From Pedobacter metabolipauper (GTDB taxonomy: Bacteria > Bacteroidota > Bacteroidia > Sphingobacteriales > Sphingobacteriaceae): DNA of 64,000 nucleotides. A program made the translations under genes and the position numbers. The DNA is taken from assembly GCF_004362715.1 (NCBI RefSeq), contig NZ_SNYC01000004.1, forward strand, positions 806,001-870,000. Direction: 5' to 3'. Of the stretch, positions 38,060 through 46,697 are shown piece after piece (position 1 is the stretch's first letter; every line of letters starts with the position of its first letter). The notes below the pieces were generated by a model. The model saw only the letters and a program-made list of their open reading frames with translations. It did no database searches and was not told the DNA's origin.

Positions 38060-39262
38060 ATGGACAAAAGAAGAATTGTAATTGACTGTAACCCTTTCTT
38101 TATATATGTGGTTTGTTTTTCGGTGCCTATTCTTTTATATCTGCTCGACTGGTCATATTTATATCCTAAGTTATCGGCGTCATTAATTGGCTTTTTAGGC
38201 GTTACTTTTCTGATCAGCATTGTAATTGGAGTATATGTAAATAGAAAAAGAGCATTGAGATATATGGGGACTGTAAAGAAATTAAACCTTATAAATATCT
38301 TAATCGCGATAACAATTGGTAATATAATGAACTTTATATATGAAGGTCAGATCCCATTATTTGCAATTATAAACCTGGTAACTATTGAGAAGTATGGAAG
38401 TTTTGGCCTGCCTACCTTTGGCGTTTTAATTTCAACATTAGGCAGTTTCATGACTTCCTATTTTTTCTATTATTATATAGTGACCAGGGACAAAAAATAT
38501 TTATTTGCAAGTCTGTATCTCTTTATATTTCCGATACTCATATTTAGCCGGGGAACAGTTTTGCTAAACTTGTCTACGATGTTATTTGTATATTTATTTT
38601 CAATAAAAACAAACCGGTTGAAAGTATATGCACGGTTAGGTGTGTTTTTGGTGCTATTGCTGCTGGTGTTTGGTTATGCCGGAAACTTAAGGTCTAATAA
38701 TCAAATGTCTAAAGAAGATTCTTCAACAGCGAGAAAGATCATGCTGGAACTTGGACAGGCAAAACCAGCATTTACCAATACGGCTATTCCACCTGAATTC
38801 TTTTGGTCTTACATATATATGTCTTCTCCATTAGCTAATTTGCAGTATAATATCAATACCTATCGTGTTGAATACAACTTTAAAAGTGCTTTCAGATATT
38901 TTAATTATGAAATTATATTTGATTCCATCTCAAAAAGAATCGGAGAACTTTTTGAGATTAAAAGGCCGTTTAATAATTTAATTGCACCTTATCTAACTGT
39001 AGGTACGATCTATTCCGGGGCATATACGGATTTGGGATGGCTGGGGATGACCTTAACTTTTTGTTCCCTGATGCTGATCGCATTTATATACGTCGCCGTT
39101 ATAAAGCCATCGAACCCATATTATACGGTGGGGCTGGCGGTATTAAATACGATCATGCTCTTTAATTTATTTGATAACATGATCTCATTTACACCGCTTA
39201 GTTTTCAATTGTTGTATCCATTCATTTTTTCATTGAAATTCGGAAAGAATATAACCAGTTAA
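38060..39262 (+). CDS. Wzy-like oligosaccharide repeat-unit polymerase
   Basis: This 400-residue protein has about eleven membrane helices and a long periplasmic-looking loop in the C-terminal half (around NLRSNNQMSKEDS to GELFEIKRPFNN). That is the layout of O-antigen polymerases of the oligosaccharide-repeat-unit type. ILIFSRGTVLLNL before helix 6 and VGTIYSGAYTDLGWLGM after the loop are family-like positions. It is the only polymerase candidate in the tyvelose-containing block, with flippase and GTs upstream. Wzy sequences vary greatly, so the call uses topology and context. Confidence 0.72.
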   Translation: MDKRRIVIDCNPFFIYVVCFSVPILLYLLDWSYLYPKLSASLIGFLGVTFLISIVIGVYVNRKRALRYMGTVKKLNLINILIAITIGNIMNFIYEGQIPLFAIINLVTIEKYGSFGLPTFGVLISTLGSFMTSYFFYYYIVTRDKKYLFASLYLFIFPILIFSRGTVLLNLSTMLFVYLFSIKTNRLKVYARLGVFLVLLLLVFGYAGNLRSNNQMSKEDSSTARKIMLELGQAKPAFTNTAIPPEFFWSYIYMSSPLANLQYNINTYRVEYNFKSAFRYFNYEIIFDSISKRIGELFEIKRPFNNLIAPYLTVGTIYSGAYTDLGWLGMTLTFCSLMLIAFIYVAVIKPSNPYYTVGLAVLNTIMLFNLFDNMISFTPLSFQLLYPFIFSLKFGKNITS

Positions 39263-39284
39263 TGGCCATTATAAACTATAAATA

Positions 39285-40319
39285 ATGCATAAGAATAATT
39301 TTGATCTTTTAAGATTCATATTCTCATTCATGGTTGTGCTTGCTCATATTGGTGTGCTTACACAAGGCCGGAATACGATACCCTATCTCGGTCATATTGA
39401 TTCTCATTTACCTGTTTGCGGCTTTTTTATCTTAAGCGGCTTTTTAATTGTTAGAAGCTATGAGCGCACAAAGTCACTAAAGGATTATTATATAAAAAGA
39501 GCAAGAAGGATACTTCCTGTTTATATATTGATTATTCTGGTCTGTGCATTTTCTTTTGCTTTTATCAGTACATGGAGCGCAGGAGATTATTTTGCCAATT
39601 CTGGATTCTTTAAATATCTAATCAGCAATTTAACTTTTCTTAACTTTCTTCAGCCCTGCTTGCCGGGTGTATTTGACCAGAACTATATGTGTGCAGTTAA
39701 TGGATCATTATGGACACTTAAAGTTGAGGTAAGCCTTTACCTGATTATTCCTTTACTGGTTTATTTGATAAGAAAAATAAAAAAACCGATCGTCTTTCTG
39801 GCATTGGTCTATATCATTGTTTTAATCCATAATTATTTACTGCAGAAATATATTATGCCTAAAAACTTCAATCTATATTTTACACTAAGTCACCAGTTGC
39901 CCGCATTGATGACCTACTTTATCTCAGGAATGTTCCTTCATTTCTATTTTGATTGGATAATGAAACATAAAACAACCCTTTTCTTAATTGCATTGCCTAT
40001 TTTTATAGTAGAATATAGTATGGGATATCAATACCTGCTTCCTATAACCCTAAGCCTGATCCTATTTTATCTGGGATATAGTACAAAATTAAAATGCTTT
40101 AATAATTTCGGTAGATTCGGAGATTTTTCATACGGCATCTACATCTTTCACTTTCCTTTAATACAACTGTTTATACATTTCGGATTTTTTGACTTTGATC
40201 AAAACAAATGGCTAAGTTTCTTTACATTATTAGGACTGGTCTTAGGTCTGGGTTTTTTTTCCTGGAATTTTATTGAAAAAAAATTCATTCTATCCAAAGC
40301 CTTACCAAATAAGAAATAA
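39285..40319 (+). CDS. Acyltransferase 3 family membrane protein
   Basis: This 344-residue protein has about ten helices. It opens with NFDLLRFIFSFMVVLAHIG, the signature R-x10-H of acyltransferase 3 enzymes, followed by CGFFILSGFLIVRSYERT and the YYIKRARRILPVY loop. SLWTLKVEVSLYLIIP is the W-x-L-x-x-E motif of the family. It would transfer acetyl groups across the membrane to O-acetylate the glycan at the periplasmic side. It follows the polymerase by 22 nt, which fits late modification. Confidence 0.88.
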   Translation: MHKNNFDLLRFIFSFMVVLAHIGVLTQGRNTIPYLGHIDSHLPVCGFFILSGFLIVRSYERTKSLKDYYIKRARRILPVYILIILVCAFSFAFISTWSAGDYFANSGFFKYLISNLTFLNFLQPCLPGVFDQNYMCAVNGSLWTLKVEVSLYLIIPLLVYLIRKIKKPIVFLALVYIIVLIHNYLLQKYIMPKNFNLYFTLSHQLPALMTYFISGMFLHFYFDWIMKHKTTLFLIALPIFIVEYSMGYQYLLPITLSLILFYLGYSTKLKCFNNFGRFGDFSYGIYIFHFPLIQLFIHFGFFDFDQNKWLSFFTLLGLVLGLGFFSWNFIEKKFILSKALPNKK

Positions 40320-40324
40320 GTATA

Positions 40325-41065
40325 GTGGAGCAGCAAACAAAATATAAGCGATATCCTATTTCGATTTGCCTGGCAACCTATAATGGAGCGGCACATTTGA
40401 AAAAACAAATAGACACCATTCTTCCGCAACTTGATGAAGCGGACGAAATTGTAATTAGTGATGACCATTCGACCGATCATACATTGGAAGTATTAAGGTC
40501 TTTTCATGATGAAAGAATAAAAATATTTAACAACGGGAAGAAAAAAGGTCCGGTTGGAAATTTTGAGAATTCACTTCAAAAAGCAAATGGAGAGGTCATC
40601 TTTTTATGTGATCAGGATGATATCTGGTTTTCAGATAAAATTGAGAAACACATGGAAATGCATAAAGAGTACGATCTTGTTGTTTCAGATGCCATTGTAA
40701 CGGATGAATTTAATGCGGTACTATTTGATTCTTTTTTTAAAGAAAGAAAATCCGGAAAAGGAATACTTCCAAATTTAATACGCAACTCCTATATCGGTTG
40801 CTGTATGTCTTTTAAAAAGGAATTGCTGAAATCCGCGTTGCCGTTTCCAAACCAAATTCATATGCACGACTGGTGGATCGGTCTGGTTGCAGAAATTAAG
40901 GGACGTATTTATTTTCTAAATGAACCGTTAATGTATTATATAAGACATACAGAAAATGCATCAAATACACTGGTTAAAACATTACCCCTGGCAGAACAGT
41001 TTAAAAATAGACTGGTACTATTAACAAATCTGATTAAACTACGGTTTTTTAAAAAATGGAGATAA
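40325..41065 (+). CDS. GT2-family glycosyltransferase
   Basis: This 246-residue enzyme is read from a GTG at 40325, since no ATG lies in the right place before the first motif. ISICLATYNGAAHLKKQID and IVISDDHSTDHTLEVL are the N-terminal nucleotide-binding blocks. EVIFLCDQDDIW is the CDQDD version of the DxD motif, found in rhamnosyl- and other GT2 enzymes, and HDWWIGLVAE holds the likely catalytic Asp. The end overlaps the next GT2 gene by 10 nt. Confidence 0.83.
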   Translation: MEQQTKYKRYPISICLATYNGAAHLKKQIDTILPQLDEADEIVISDDHSTDHTLEVLRSFHDERIKIFNNGKKKGPVGNFENSLQKANGEVIFLCDQDDIWFSDKIEKHMEMHKEYDLVVSDAIVTDEFNAVLFDSFFKERKSGKGILPNLIRNSYIGCCMSFKKELLKSALPFPNQIHMHDWWIGLVAEIKGRIYFLNEPLMYYIRHTENASNTLVKTLPLAEQFKNRLVLLTNLIKLRFFKKWR

Positions 41066-41991
41066 ATAACGATCATAAGATTGCACTGTTAATACCTACA
41101 TTAAACGCAGGTATAAATTGGGAGCAATTCCTGAAAAGTGTGGACCAGCAATCGGCACAAATCACCAGAAAAATAATTTTAGATTCAGGATCAGATGACG
41201 ATACCGTTATTTTGGCAAAAGAACATGGTTTTGAGGTTCAAACGATTAATAAGTCAGACTTTGACCATGGCTATGCCCGGCAGCTTTTAGCACAATTTGT
41301 AGAAGAATGTGAAATTTTAGTTTACCTGACACAGGATAGCATTTTAAGTTCAGTTGATTCTATAAGCAGGCTGGTTAGAGCATTTGATGAGGTTACTGTG
41401 GGATTGGCCTATGGAAGGCAATTGCCGCATAAAGGTGCTAAAGTGCTGGAAACGCATGCCCGTTTATTTAACTACCCGCCTGCGTCTGTGGTGAAAAAGT
41501 TAGAAGATAAGCATAGGCTGGGAATTAAAACAGCCTCGTGTTCCAATTCATTCGCAGCCTATCGTAAAACAGCATTGATGGACGTAGGGGGCTTCCCTTG
41601 TCATACAATATTTGCTGAAGATGTTATTGTTGGCGGACAGATGCTGATCAAGGGCTGGAAAATAGCCTATGTGGCTGATTCCGAAGTTTTTCATTCACAT
41701 GATTATACAGTCTTAGAAGAATTTAAGCGGTATTTTGATATTGGAGTATACCATTCAACCAACCAATGGCTATTGGATGAATTTGGCAAGGCAGATGGTG
41801 AAGGCCTGAAATATTTGAAATCTGAACTGAAATATGTGTTAAGAAATAATTTGTTTGTCTTACCGAAGATGATGGCTTCAATAGCCGCAAAATTTTTAGG
41901 ATACAAATTAGGCATGATGCACCGGTCACTTTCATCAAAGCAGAGAAAGCAGTTCTCCATGCATAAAAGATATTGGGATAAAAATATATAG
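41056..41991 (+). CDS. GT2 glycosyltransferase, rhamnosyltransferase-like
   Basis: This 311-residue GT2 has IALLIPTLNAGINWEQFLKS, KIILDSGSDDDTV, NKSDFDHGYARQL and LVYLTQDSIL. The FDHG-x-x-R block and TQD motif are characteristic of a bacterial rhamnosyltransferase group. YGRQLPHKGAKVLETHAR follows in the usual order, and AEDVIVGGQMLIKGWKIAY holds the ED acceptor motif. dTDP-L-rhamnose genes 3.5 kb downstream fit this assignment. Its start lies 10 nt inside the upstream GT2, so the two are coupled. Confidence 0.8.
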   Translation: MEINNDHKIALLIPTLNAGINWEQFLKSVDQQSAQITRKIILDSGSDDDTVILAKEHGFEVQTINKSDFDHGYARQLLAQFVEECEILVYLTQDSILSSVDSISRLVRAFDEVTVGLAYGRQLPHKGAKVLETHARLFNYPPASVVKKLEDKHRLGIKTASCSNSFAAYRKTALMDVGGFPCHTIFAEDVIVGGQMLIKGWKIAYVADSEVFHSHDYTVLEEFKRYFDIGVYHSTNQWLLDEFGKADGEGLKYLKSELKYVLRNNLFVLPKMMASIAAKFLGYKLGMMHRSLSSKQRKQFSMHKRYWDKNI

Positions 41992-41995
41992 GACC

Positions 41996-42967
41996 ATGGA
42001 TCATTTAATATTTGGCGGAGCTGGTTTTATTGGTACGCATCTTAAGATGTATATTGATAGCTTACAAATAAATGGTGACACAGTTTATAGCTATGATATC
42101 TGTAGCCATGCAGGAAACGAATCTATTTTAACAGATGTACGTAATCCTATAGATCTTAAAATTTCAAATTCTGATGCGGTGATCTATAATCTTGCTGCTA
42201 TACATACTACACCAGGTCATCCAGACCATTCATATTTTGAAACCAACATATATGGAGCTGAAAACATTTGTAATTTTGCAAGGGATAATCATATTCAAAC
42301 CATTGTATTTACAAGCTCAATAGCACCATATGGCGTTTCTGAAGATTTAAAGACAGAAGACTCGCTGCCGATGCCAAATACACCGTATGGGATTTCGAAA
42401 TTAACAGCTGAATATATTCATAAGATCTGGCAGGCAGAAGAACCCCACATTCGCAGGTTGATTATTGTCAGACCGGGAGTAGTCTTTGGAAAATACGAAA
42501 ATGGCAATTTTACAAGGCTATATCATGCTATAAAGAGCGGTTTTTTTTTCTATCCAGGCAGGAGAGATACCATTAAAGCCTCAATATATGTAAAAGATGT
42601 AGCGAGAATCTTGTATAAAGCATCAAAAAAGGAATCACCAGGGATTATCCTGCTTAACCTTACCTACTATCCGGCGCCTACAATTGAAGAGATCTGCGAG
42701 AATATAGGTGACGCAACCGGCTTGAGTGTCCCCCGGTTTCTTATTCCTGCCAGAGTCCTTAAACATGTAGCCGGAACAGTTTACTTTGGAAGTACCATGT
42801 TCGGAAAGAAAATAAATGGGATTCATCCGGAAAGGGTTAAGAAATTAATGATTTCTACAAATATTTCAGGGCTGAAATTGAGTCAATCTGAATACCGTTT
42901 ACAATTTACATTAAAAGAAGCAATAGCAGATTGGTTTGACGATTGTGAACATAAAGATCTTTTTTGA
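41996..42967 (+). CDS. NAD-dependent epimerase/dehydratase (SDR), substrate unknown
   Basis: This 323-residue extended SDR begins HLIFGGAGFIGTHL (G-x-x-G-x-x-G). The active site is FTSSIAPYG and TPYGISKLTAEY (Y-x3-K), and VRPGVVFGKYENGNF follows. It could epimerise or reduce a nucleotide-linked sugar at C4. It is not a typical GDP-fucose synthase, RfbB, or GalE, and I cannot name the substrate. It is the last gene of the long plus-strand run. A 240-nt gap with a hairpin follows. Confidence 0.75.
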   Translation: MDHLIFGGAGFIGTHLKMYIDSLQINGDTVYSYDICSHAGNESILTDVRNPIDLKISNSDAVIYNLAAIHTTPGHPDHSYFETNIYGAENICNFARDNHIQTIVFTSSIAPYGVSEDLKTEDSLPMPNTPYGISKLTAEYIHKIWQAEEPHIRRLIIVRPGVVFGKYENGNFTRLYHAIKSGFFFYPGRRDTIKASIYVKDVARILYKASKKESPGIILLNLTYYPAPTIEEICENIGDATGLSVPRFLIPARVLKHVAGTVYFGSTMFGKKINGIHPERVKKLMISTNISGLKLSQSEYRLQFTLKEAIADWFDDCEHKDLF

Positions 42968-42990
42968 ATATGGCTATTTCATGCTTAAAA

Positions 42991-43008
42991 ATACCCGAAA
43001 ACGGGTAT
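42991..43008 (+). terminator. Hairpin after the long glycan operon, possible terminator
   Basis: ATACCCG at 42991-42997 and CGGGTAT at 43002-43008 form a perfect 7-bp stem with an AAAA loop, 23 nt after the stop of the SDR gene. No U-run follows directly, although seven to eight Ts lie at 43027-43033. It may be a weak terminator or a processing hairpin. Confidence 0.35.
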
Positions 43009-43055
43009 AATGTGATATAAGTGCCCTTTTTTTAAGCTAGCAAATCATTTTTGTG

Positions 43056-43063
43056 TACATTTG
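43056..43063 (+). promoter_or_regulatory. Possible -7 element upstream of the WcaJ-like gene
   Basis: TACATTTG fits TAnnTTTG and lies about 140 nt before the start at 43207. A T-rich stretch is at the expected -33 distance, but there is no exact TTTG. The position between a hairpin and a new gene group makes a promoter reasonable. Confidence 0.35.
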
Positions 43064-43206
43064 TTCAAAATATTTTAAGATAATTTATAGTATTATAAAA
43101 ATATTAATGATTATTTAATTAGCAAGAACCAAACAGGCATGACATTTGTTGACTGCTTGGTAATAAACTTCTTCTATTATTTGAATAACAACAATTGATA
43201 ACGCCT

Positions 43207-44553
43207 ATGCCGCACCGGTACTCAAAATATCTTTCCTTAATCGTTTACATCAGTGATCTTCTCCTTTTAAATATATCTATATTAATACCCAGTATCTTTC
43301 ATTTTGACGGGGAATGGATCAATTCAACAGAGTATTTGTTGTTCCTGGTATCAAATGTTACCTGGATCGGGCTATCCCTGCTGACAAAAAATTATAAGAT
43401 TCACAGACCTTTGGTATTGTCCAACAATATCAATAAATATACAATGACCATTACTTACTATGTGGCGTTGTTGTTCTGTTTTTTATACTTGTCCCGTAGC
43501 TTTGAAATATCCAGGGAAGTATTACTGTCCCATCTCACCTTATTCTTTGTCCTAAGTGTTGTACAGCGTTCTGTGATCTTCTTTATTTTAGATTATATCC
43601 GGAAGAAGGGGTTTAACCACAGACGTGTACTGATTATAGGGAATAAGAATATTGCTCAGCGGCTTAAGCTTTCCTTTGGCAGACACCCGGAATATGGATA
43701 TGACATTTGTGGATTCATTTCCGAGAAAGGTCTGAAAGGATACAATGCGGAACAATTGATGAATATGGTTAAAATGAGACGCATTGATGAACTTTACGTG
43801 TGTAATGTAGATGTATTCAATGCTTCTGGCGACATTCAGGATTTCTTTCATGCAAACCGGTCAGTGATTAAACTGGTTTCTGATCTGCAGATTGACATGA
43901 ATCAGGCAGAACTGGTTCATTATAATGATTTCCCTGTCTTTCGGTTATTGCCGCACACGGCCCAGAGCCTGAAGATCCGCTTATTGAAAAGAGGGTTTGA
44001 CCTTGGTTTTTCATCTGTTGTGATGCTCTGCGGTATGCCTGTATTTCTTTTGATCAGCCTGGTTACAAAAGCAACATCGGCAGGGCCTGTTTTTTACCGG
44101 CAGCAGCGAATTGGCCGTAATGGAAAGCCTTTCTTTATCTACAAGTTCAGGAGCATGCATGTGGATGCCGAAAAATTCGGTCCGCAGCTATCCAAAGATA
44201 ATGATCCAAGGATCACTACCTGGGGCATGATCATGCGTAAAACACGTTTGGATGAACTGCCTCAGTTCTATAATGTGTTTCTTGGGCACATGTCTGTTGT
44301 AGGTCCAAGACCTGAGCGTCAGCATTTCATTGAGCAAATTCTTGAAAAAGCCCCCCAGTACTATAAATTGCTTTCGATCAAGCCAGGAATCACCTCTATC
44401 GGCCAGATTAAATATGGTTATGCAGAAAATGTTGATCAAATGGTAGAACGGATGGAATTTGATCTGGTTTATTTGGGTAAATTAAAGCTCAGAACGGATG
44501 TCAATGTGATTTTGGATACTGTTCGCGTCATGGTTGCAGGCAAAGGAAAATAG
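43207..44553 (+). CDS. WcaJ-type undecaprenyl-phosphate glycosyl-1-phosphate transferase
   Basis: This 448-residue, five-helix phosphoglycosyl transferase has four N-terminal helices (residues 5-130), a CoA-binding-like domain with RRVLIIGNKNIAQRL, a re-entrant helix after KRGFDLGFSSVVMLCGMP, and the catalytic core with PVFYRQQRIGRNGKPF, FIYKFRSM, and RLDELPQ (Asp-Glu near residue 348), then VGPRPERQHF. It loads Glc-1-P or Gal-1-P on undecaprenyl phosphate and so starts a repeat unit. It is a second initiator besides the PglC-like enzyme at 9153. The ATG at 43207 is preferred over a TTG at 43195. Confidence 0.9.
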   Translation: MPHRYSKYLSLIVYISDLLLLNISILIPSIFHFDGEWINSTEYLLFLVSNVTWIGLSLLTKNYKIHRPLVLSNNINKYTMTITYYVALLFCFLYLSRSFEISREVLLSHLTLFFVLSVVQRSVIFFILDYIRKKGFNHRRVLIIGNKNIAQRLKLSFGRHPEYGYDICGFISEKGLKGYNAEQLMNMVKMRRIDELYVCNVDVFNASGDIQDFFHANRSVIKLVSDLQIDMNQAELVHYNDFPVFRLLPHTAQSLKIRLLKRGFDLGFSSVVMLCGMPVFLLISLVTKATSAGPVFYRQQRIGRNGKPFFIYKFRSMHVDAEKFGPQLSKDNDPRITTWGMIMRKTRLDELPQFYNVFLGHMSVVGPRPERQHFIEQILEKAPQYYKLLSIKPGITSIGQIKYGYAENVDQMVERMEFDLVYLGKLKLRTDVNVILDTVRVMVAGKGK

Positions 44554-44570
44554 CTCTTGTAAATCAATCA

Positions 44571-44595
44571 TTAAGATATTGGTTTTTTATCTTAA
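44571..44595. promoter_or_regulatory. Inverted repeat between the WcaJ-like gene and rfbC
   Basis: TTAAGATA (44571-44578) and TATCTTAA (44588-44595) are perfect 8-bp inverted arms around a T-rich 9-nt loop in the 75-nt gap. It could be an operator or a weak hairpin terminator. No poly-T tail follows on the plus strand. Confidence 0.3.
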
Positions 44596-44628
44596 ATTCG
44601 CCGCTGTATCCTTATACCCATATATTAA

Positions 44629-45180
44629 ATGAAAGTAGAAGAAACTAAACTGAAAGGTTGTTTTATTATTGAGCCGACCGTGTTCAAAGATAGCAGGGGT
44701 TATTTTTTTGAAAGCTTTAATCAGCCTAAGTTTGAAGAATTAACCGGTCAGTCTGGCAATTTTGTTCAGGACAACCAAAGCGCCTCTACTTATGGAGTTG
44801 TTCGTGGTCTGCACTATCAGGCTGGAAAATACGCCCAGGCTAAACTGGTTCGTGTATTAGAAGGTTCAGTGCTGGATATTGCGGTAGATCTGCGATATGG
44901 GTCTGAGACCTATGGTCAATGGATTTCTGTAGAACTGACAGCAGAAAATAACCTGCAGCTGTACATTCCCCGCGGAATGGCTCATGGATTTTCTGTATTA
45001 TCAGAAACTGCCGTCTTTGCGTATAAATGTGATAATGTATACAATAAGCAAAGTGAAGCGGGCATTCGCTATAATGATCCGGATCTTGGAATTGACTGGG
45101 GAATTCCTGCAGAAAAGATGAGTTTGTCAGAAAAAGACTTGGAACTTGATTTTTTTAATCTGAAAAGAACAAGCCTGTAA
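44629..45180 (+). CDS. rfbC: dTDP-4-dehydrorhamnose 3,5-epimerase
   Basis: This 183-residue cupin-fold epimerase has PTVFKDSRGYFFESFNQ, FVQDNQSASTYGVVRGLHYQ with catalytic His62, AVDLR, and YIPRGMAHGFSVLS. It converts dTDP-4-keto-6-deoxy-glucose to the L-lyxo form for dTDP-L-rhamnose. It is followed after 10 nt by rfbD. The rfbA and rfbB genes needed for the first two steps are not in the window. Rhamnosyltransferase-like genes lie at 37219 and 41056. Confidence 0.95.
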   Translation: MKVEETKLKGCFIIEPTVFKDSRGYFFESFNQPKFEELTGQSGNFVQDNQSASTYGVVRGLHYQAGKYAQAKLVRVLEGSVLDIAVDLRYGSETYGQWISVELTAENNLQLYIPRGMAHGFSVLSETAVFAYKCDNVYNKQSEAGIRYNDPDLGIDWGIPAEKMSLSEKDLELDFFNLKRTSL

Positions 45181-45190
45181 TTATAAGCAA

Positions 45191-46057
45191 TTGAAAATAC
45201 TAGTATTGGGTGCATCCGGCCAGTTGGGTCAATGCCTGAAAGCCGTAGCCGTAAAAAGAAATATCGATCAACTGGATTTTCCTGAAGAAGGAACAGGTAA
45301 TATCATTGATCTTGAAAAGCTCAGACTGTTATTTGAAGCAAAGAAACCTCAATATGTAATCAATTGTGCGGCTTACACCGCTGTTGACCGAGCAGAAGAC
45401 GAGATCGAATCCTGCAGGGCTGTCAATAAAACCGGTGCGATGAATGTTGCGGTTCTATGTAAAGAATTTGGTGCGGTACTCATCCACATCTCCACGGATT
45501 TCGTTTTTAAGGGAGACCGTTCTGAACTGTTAACAGAAAATGACCCAACAGATCCCATCAGCATTTACGGCTTAACCAAACTGGAGGGAGAACAGGAAAT
45601 TATCCGCGTTCTTCCAGAACATTATATCCTGCGTACCAGCTGGCTGTATTCGGAATTCGCAAATAACTTTGTAAAGACCATGCTTAAGCTCGGTGCAGAC
45701 CGGGATGAGTTAAATATCATCGCCGATCAGATCGGAACGCCTACCTATGCTATAGATCTTGCAGGCGCAATCTTTGACGTCATTGATTCGGGCAAAGCCG
45801 AATATGGCGTATATCACTATAGCAATGAAGGTGCAATCTCCTGGTTTGACTTTGCCAAAGCTATTTTTGAACTCAGTCAAACCAGGGTGAAAGCAAATCC
45901 AATTCCTACTTCACAATACCCGACCAAAGCAACCCGTCCGAAGTTCTCTGTTATGGATAAAACGAAGATCAAAACTACCTTTGGTTTGGAAATCCCGTAT
46001 TGGAGAGATAGTTTAAAAGAATGTTTGCGTCAATTAGAAGCCGGTCTGCAATCTTAA
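45191..46057 (+). CDS. rfbD: dTDP-4-dehydrorhamnose reductase
   Basis: This 288-residue SDR has ILVLGASGQLGQCLKAV, INCAAYTAVDRAEDE, HISTDFVFKGD and SIYGLTKLEGE with Tyr126-x3-Lys130, all standard for RfbD/RmlD. It makes dTDP-L-rhamnose with NAD(P)H. The frame begins at a TTG (45191), because no ATG or GTG lies close upstream, and MKILVLG is a normal N-terminus. It ends tail to tail with the small minus-strand gene at 46054, sharing 4 nt. Confidence 0.95.
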   Translation: MKILVLGASGQLGQCLKAVAVKRNIDQLDFPEEGTGNIIDLEKLRLLFEAKKPQYVINCAAYTAVDRAEDEIESCRAVNKTGAMNVAVLCKEFGAVLIHISTDFVFKGDRSELLTENDPTDPISIYGLTKLEGEQEIIRVLPEHYILRTSWLYSEFANNFVKTMLKLGADRDELNIIADQIGTPTYAIDLAGAIFDVIDSGKAEYGVYHYSNEGAISWFDFAKAIFELSQTRVKANPIPTSQYPTKATRPKFSVMDKTKIKTTFGLEIPYWRDSLKECLRQLEAGLQS

Positions 46058-46254
46058 CGTAACCGGGGCAAATAGAAGGAATCTACAGGTACGCCTGCAT
46101 AGTCTGCCAGTTCCTGTTTGGTAATGGCCTGGTGTTTCCCCTTATTTAGGAATTTTCTTAAATTATTTAGGTATCGCTGGCAAGACCTGTTACTTTGATG
46201 GCTCATTACCAGCTTGACATCGTCTGCGATCACAAACGCCCTTTCTTTTTTCAT
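46054..46254 (-). CDS. Small basic protein of unknown function, possible HTH
   Basis: This 66-residue protein is rich in Lys and Arg. Its C-terminal part, ITKQELADYAGVPVDSF, could form a helix-turn-helix, preceded by NNLRKFLNKGKHQ. I do not recognise a named family. The gene is in a non-glycan island, points away from the CGCCAAA repeats at 46393-46466, and could bind them as a local regulator, but that is inference. The convergent 4-nt overlap with rfbD and the well-ordered composition favour a real gene. Confidence 0.5.
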   Translation of the reverse strand: MKKERAFVIADDVKLVMSHQSNRSCQRYLNNLRKFLNKGKHQAITKQELADYAGVPVDSFYLPRLR

Positions 46255-46370
46255 GTTTTTGATTTAATTAACAATAGCGATTATTGGGAATAGAAATGAA
46301 ATTCAGATTAATAACCCTTACTTTCTTATAGATAAGATGTCGTTTTAAGGCAATTTGAATAAATCGTTTC

Positions 46371-46466
46371 GTCATTTATTTGTCATTTAATGCGCCAAAA
46401 TTGAATTTTTTAAGCAAAAAACGCCAAAAATGGCTAAAAGCGCCAAATCGGTATTAAAGCGCCAAA
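46371..46466. repeat. Short spaced repeats: GTCATTTA x2 and CGCCAAA x4
   Basis: GTCATTTA occurs at 46371 and 46382 (11 nt apart). CGCCAAA occurs at 46393, 46422, 46441 and 46460, with spacings of 29, 19 and 19 nt, about two helical turns. They lie between the divergent starts of the 66-aa gene and the DUF6266 gene, which is an operator-like position. Confidence 0.55.
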
Positions 46467-46609
46467 CACAAAAAATTATCTCTATTATTTTTTATACGTT
46501 TGATTTGAAAATCAGTTAGTTATCTATTTTTAATGGTTATTTACAGCTGTTTAATGTTCAAATCAAAATCAATGAAAAAAAATCATTTAGAGCAAAAAAA
46601 GATTAGTCT

Positions 46610-46697
46610 GGGTTCGACTTCGCTTCGGGTCCGCTTCGGGTCGGCTTGCACTCTTCTTGCACTCCGCTTGCGGTCTGCTTCGGGTCTGCTTCGGGTC
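46610..46697. repeat. 11-bp GC-rich tandem repeat array
   Basis: Seven contiguous 11-bp units fill 46621-46697, preceded by a degenerate unit at 46610-46620. The consensus is YGCTTCGGGTC. Units 1, 2, 6 and 7 are near identical, and units 3-5 vary (GGCTTGCACTC, TTCTTGCACTC, CGCTTGCGGTC). The array is far richer in GC than its flanks. A period of 11 breaks any reading frame, so it is unlikely to be coding. Confidence 0.85.

Noticed and set aside
46610..46697. CRISPR array
   Set aside because: Units are 11 bp with no spacers, and no cas genes are present.
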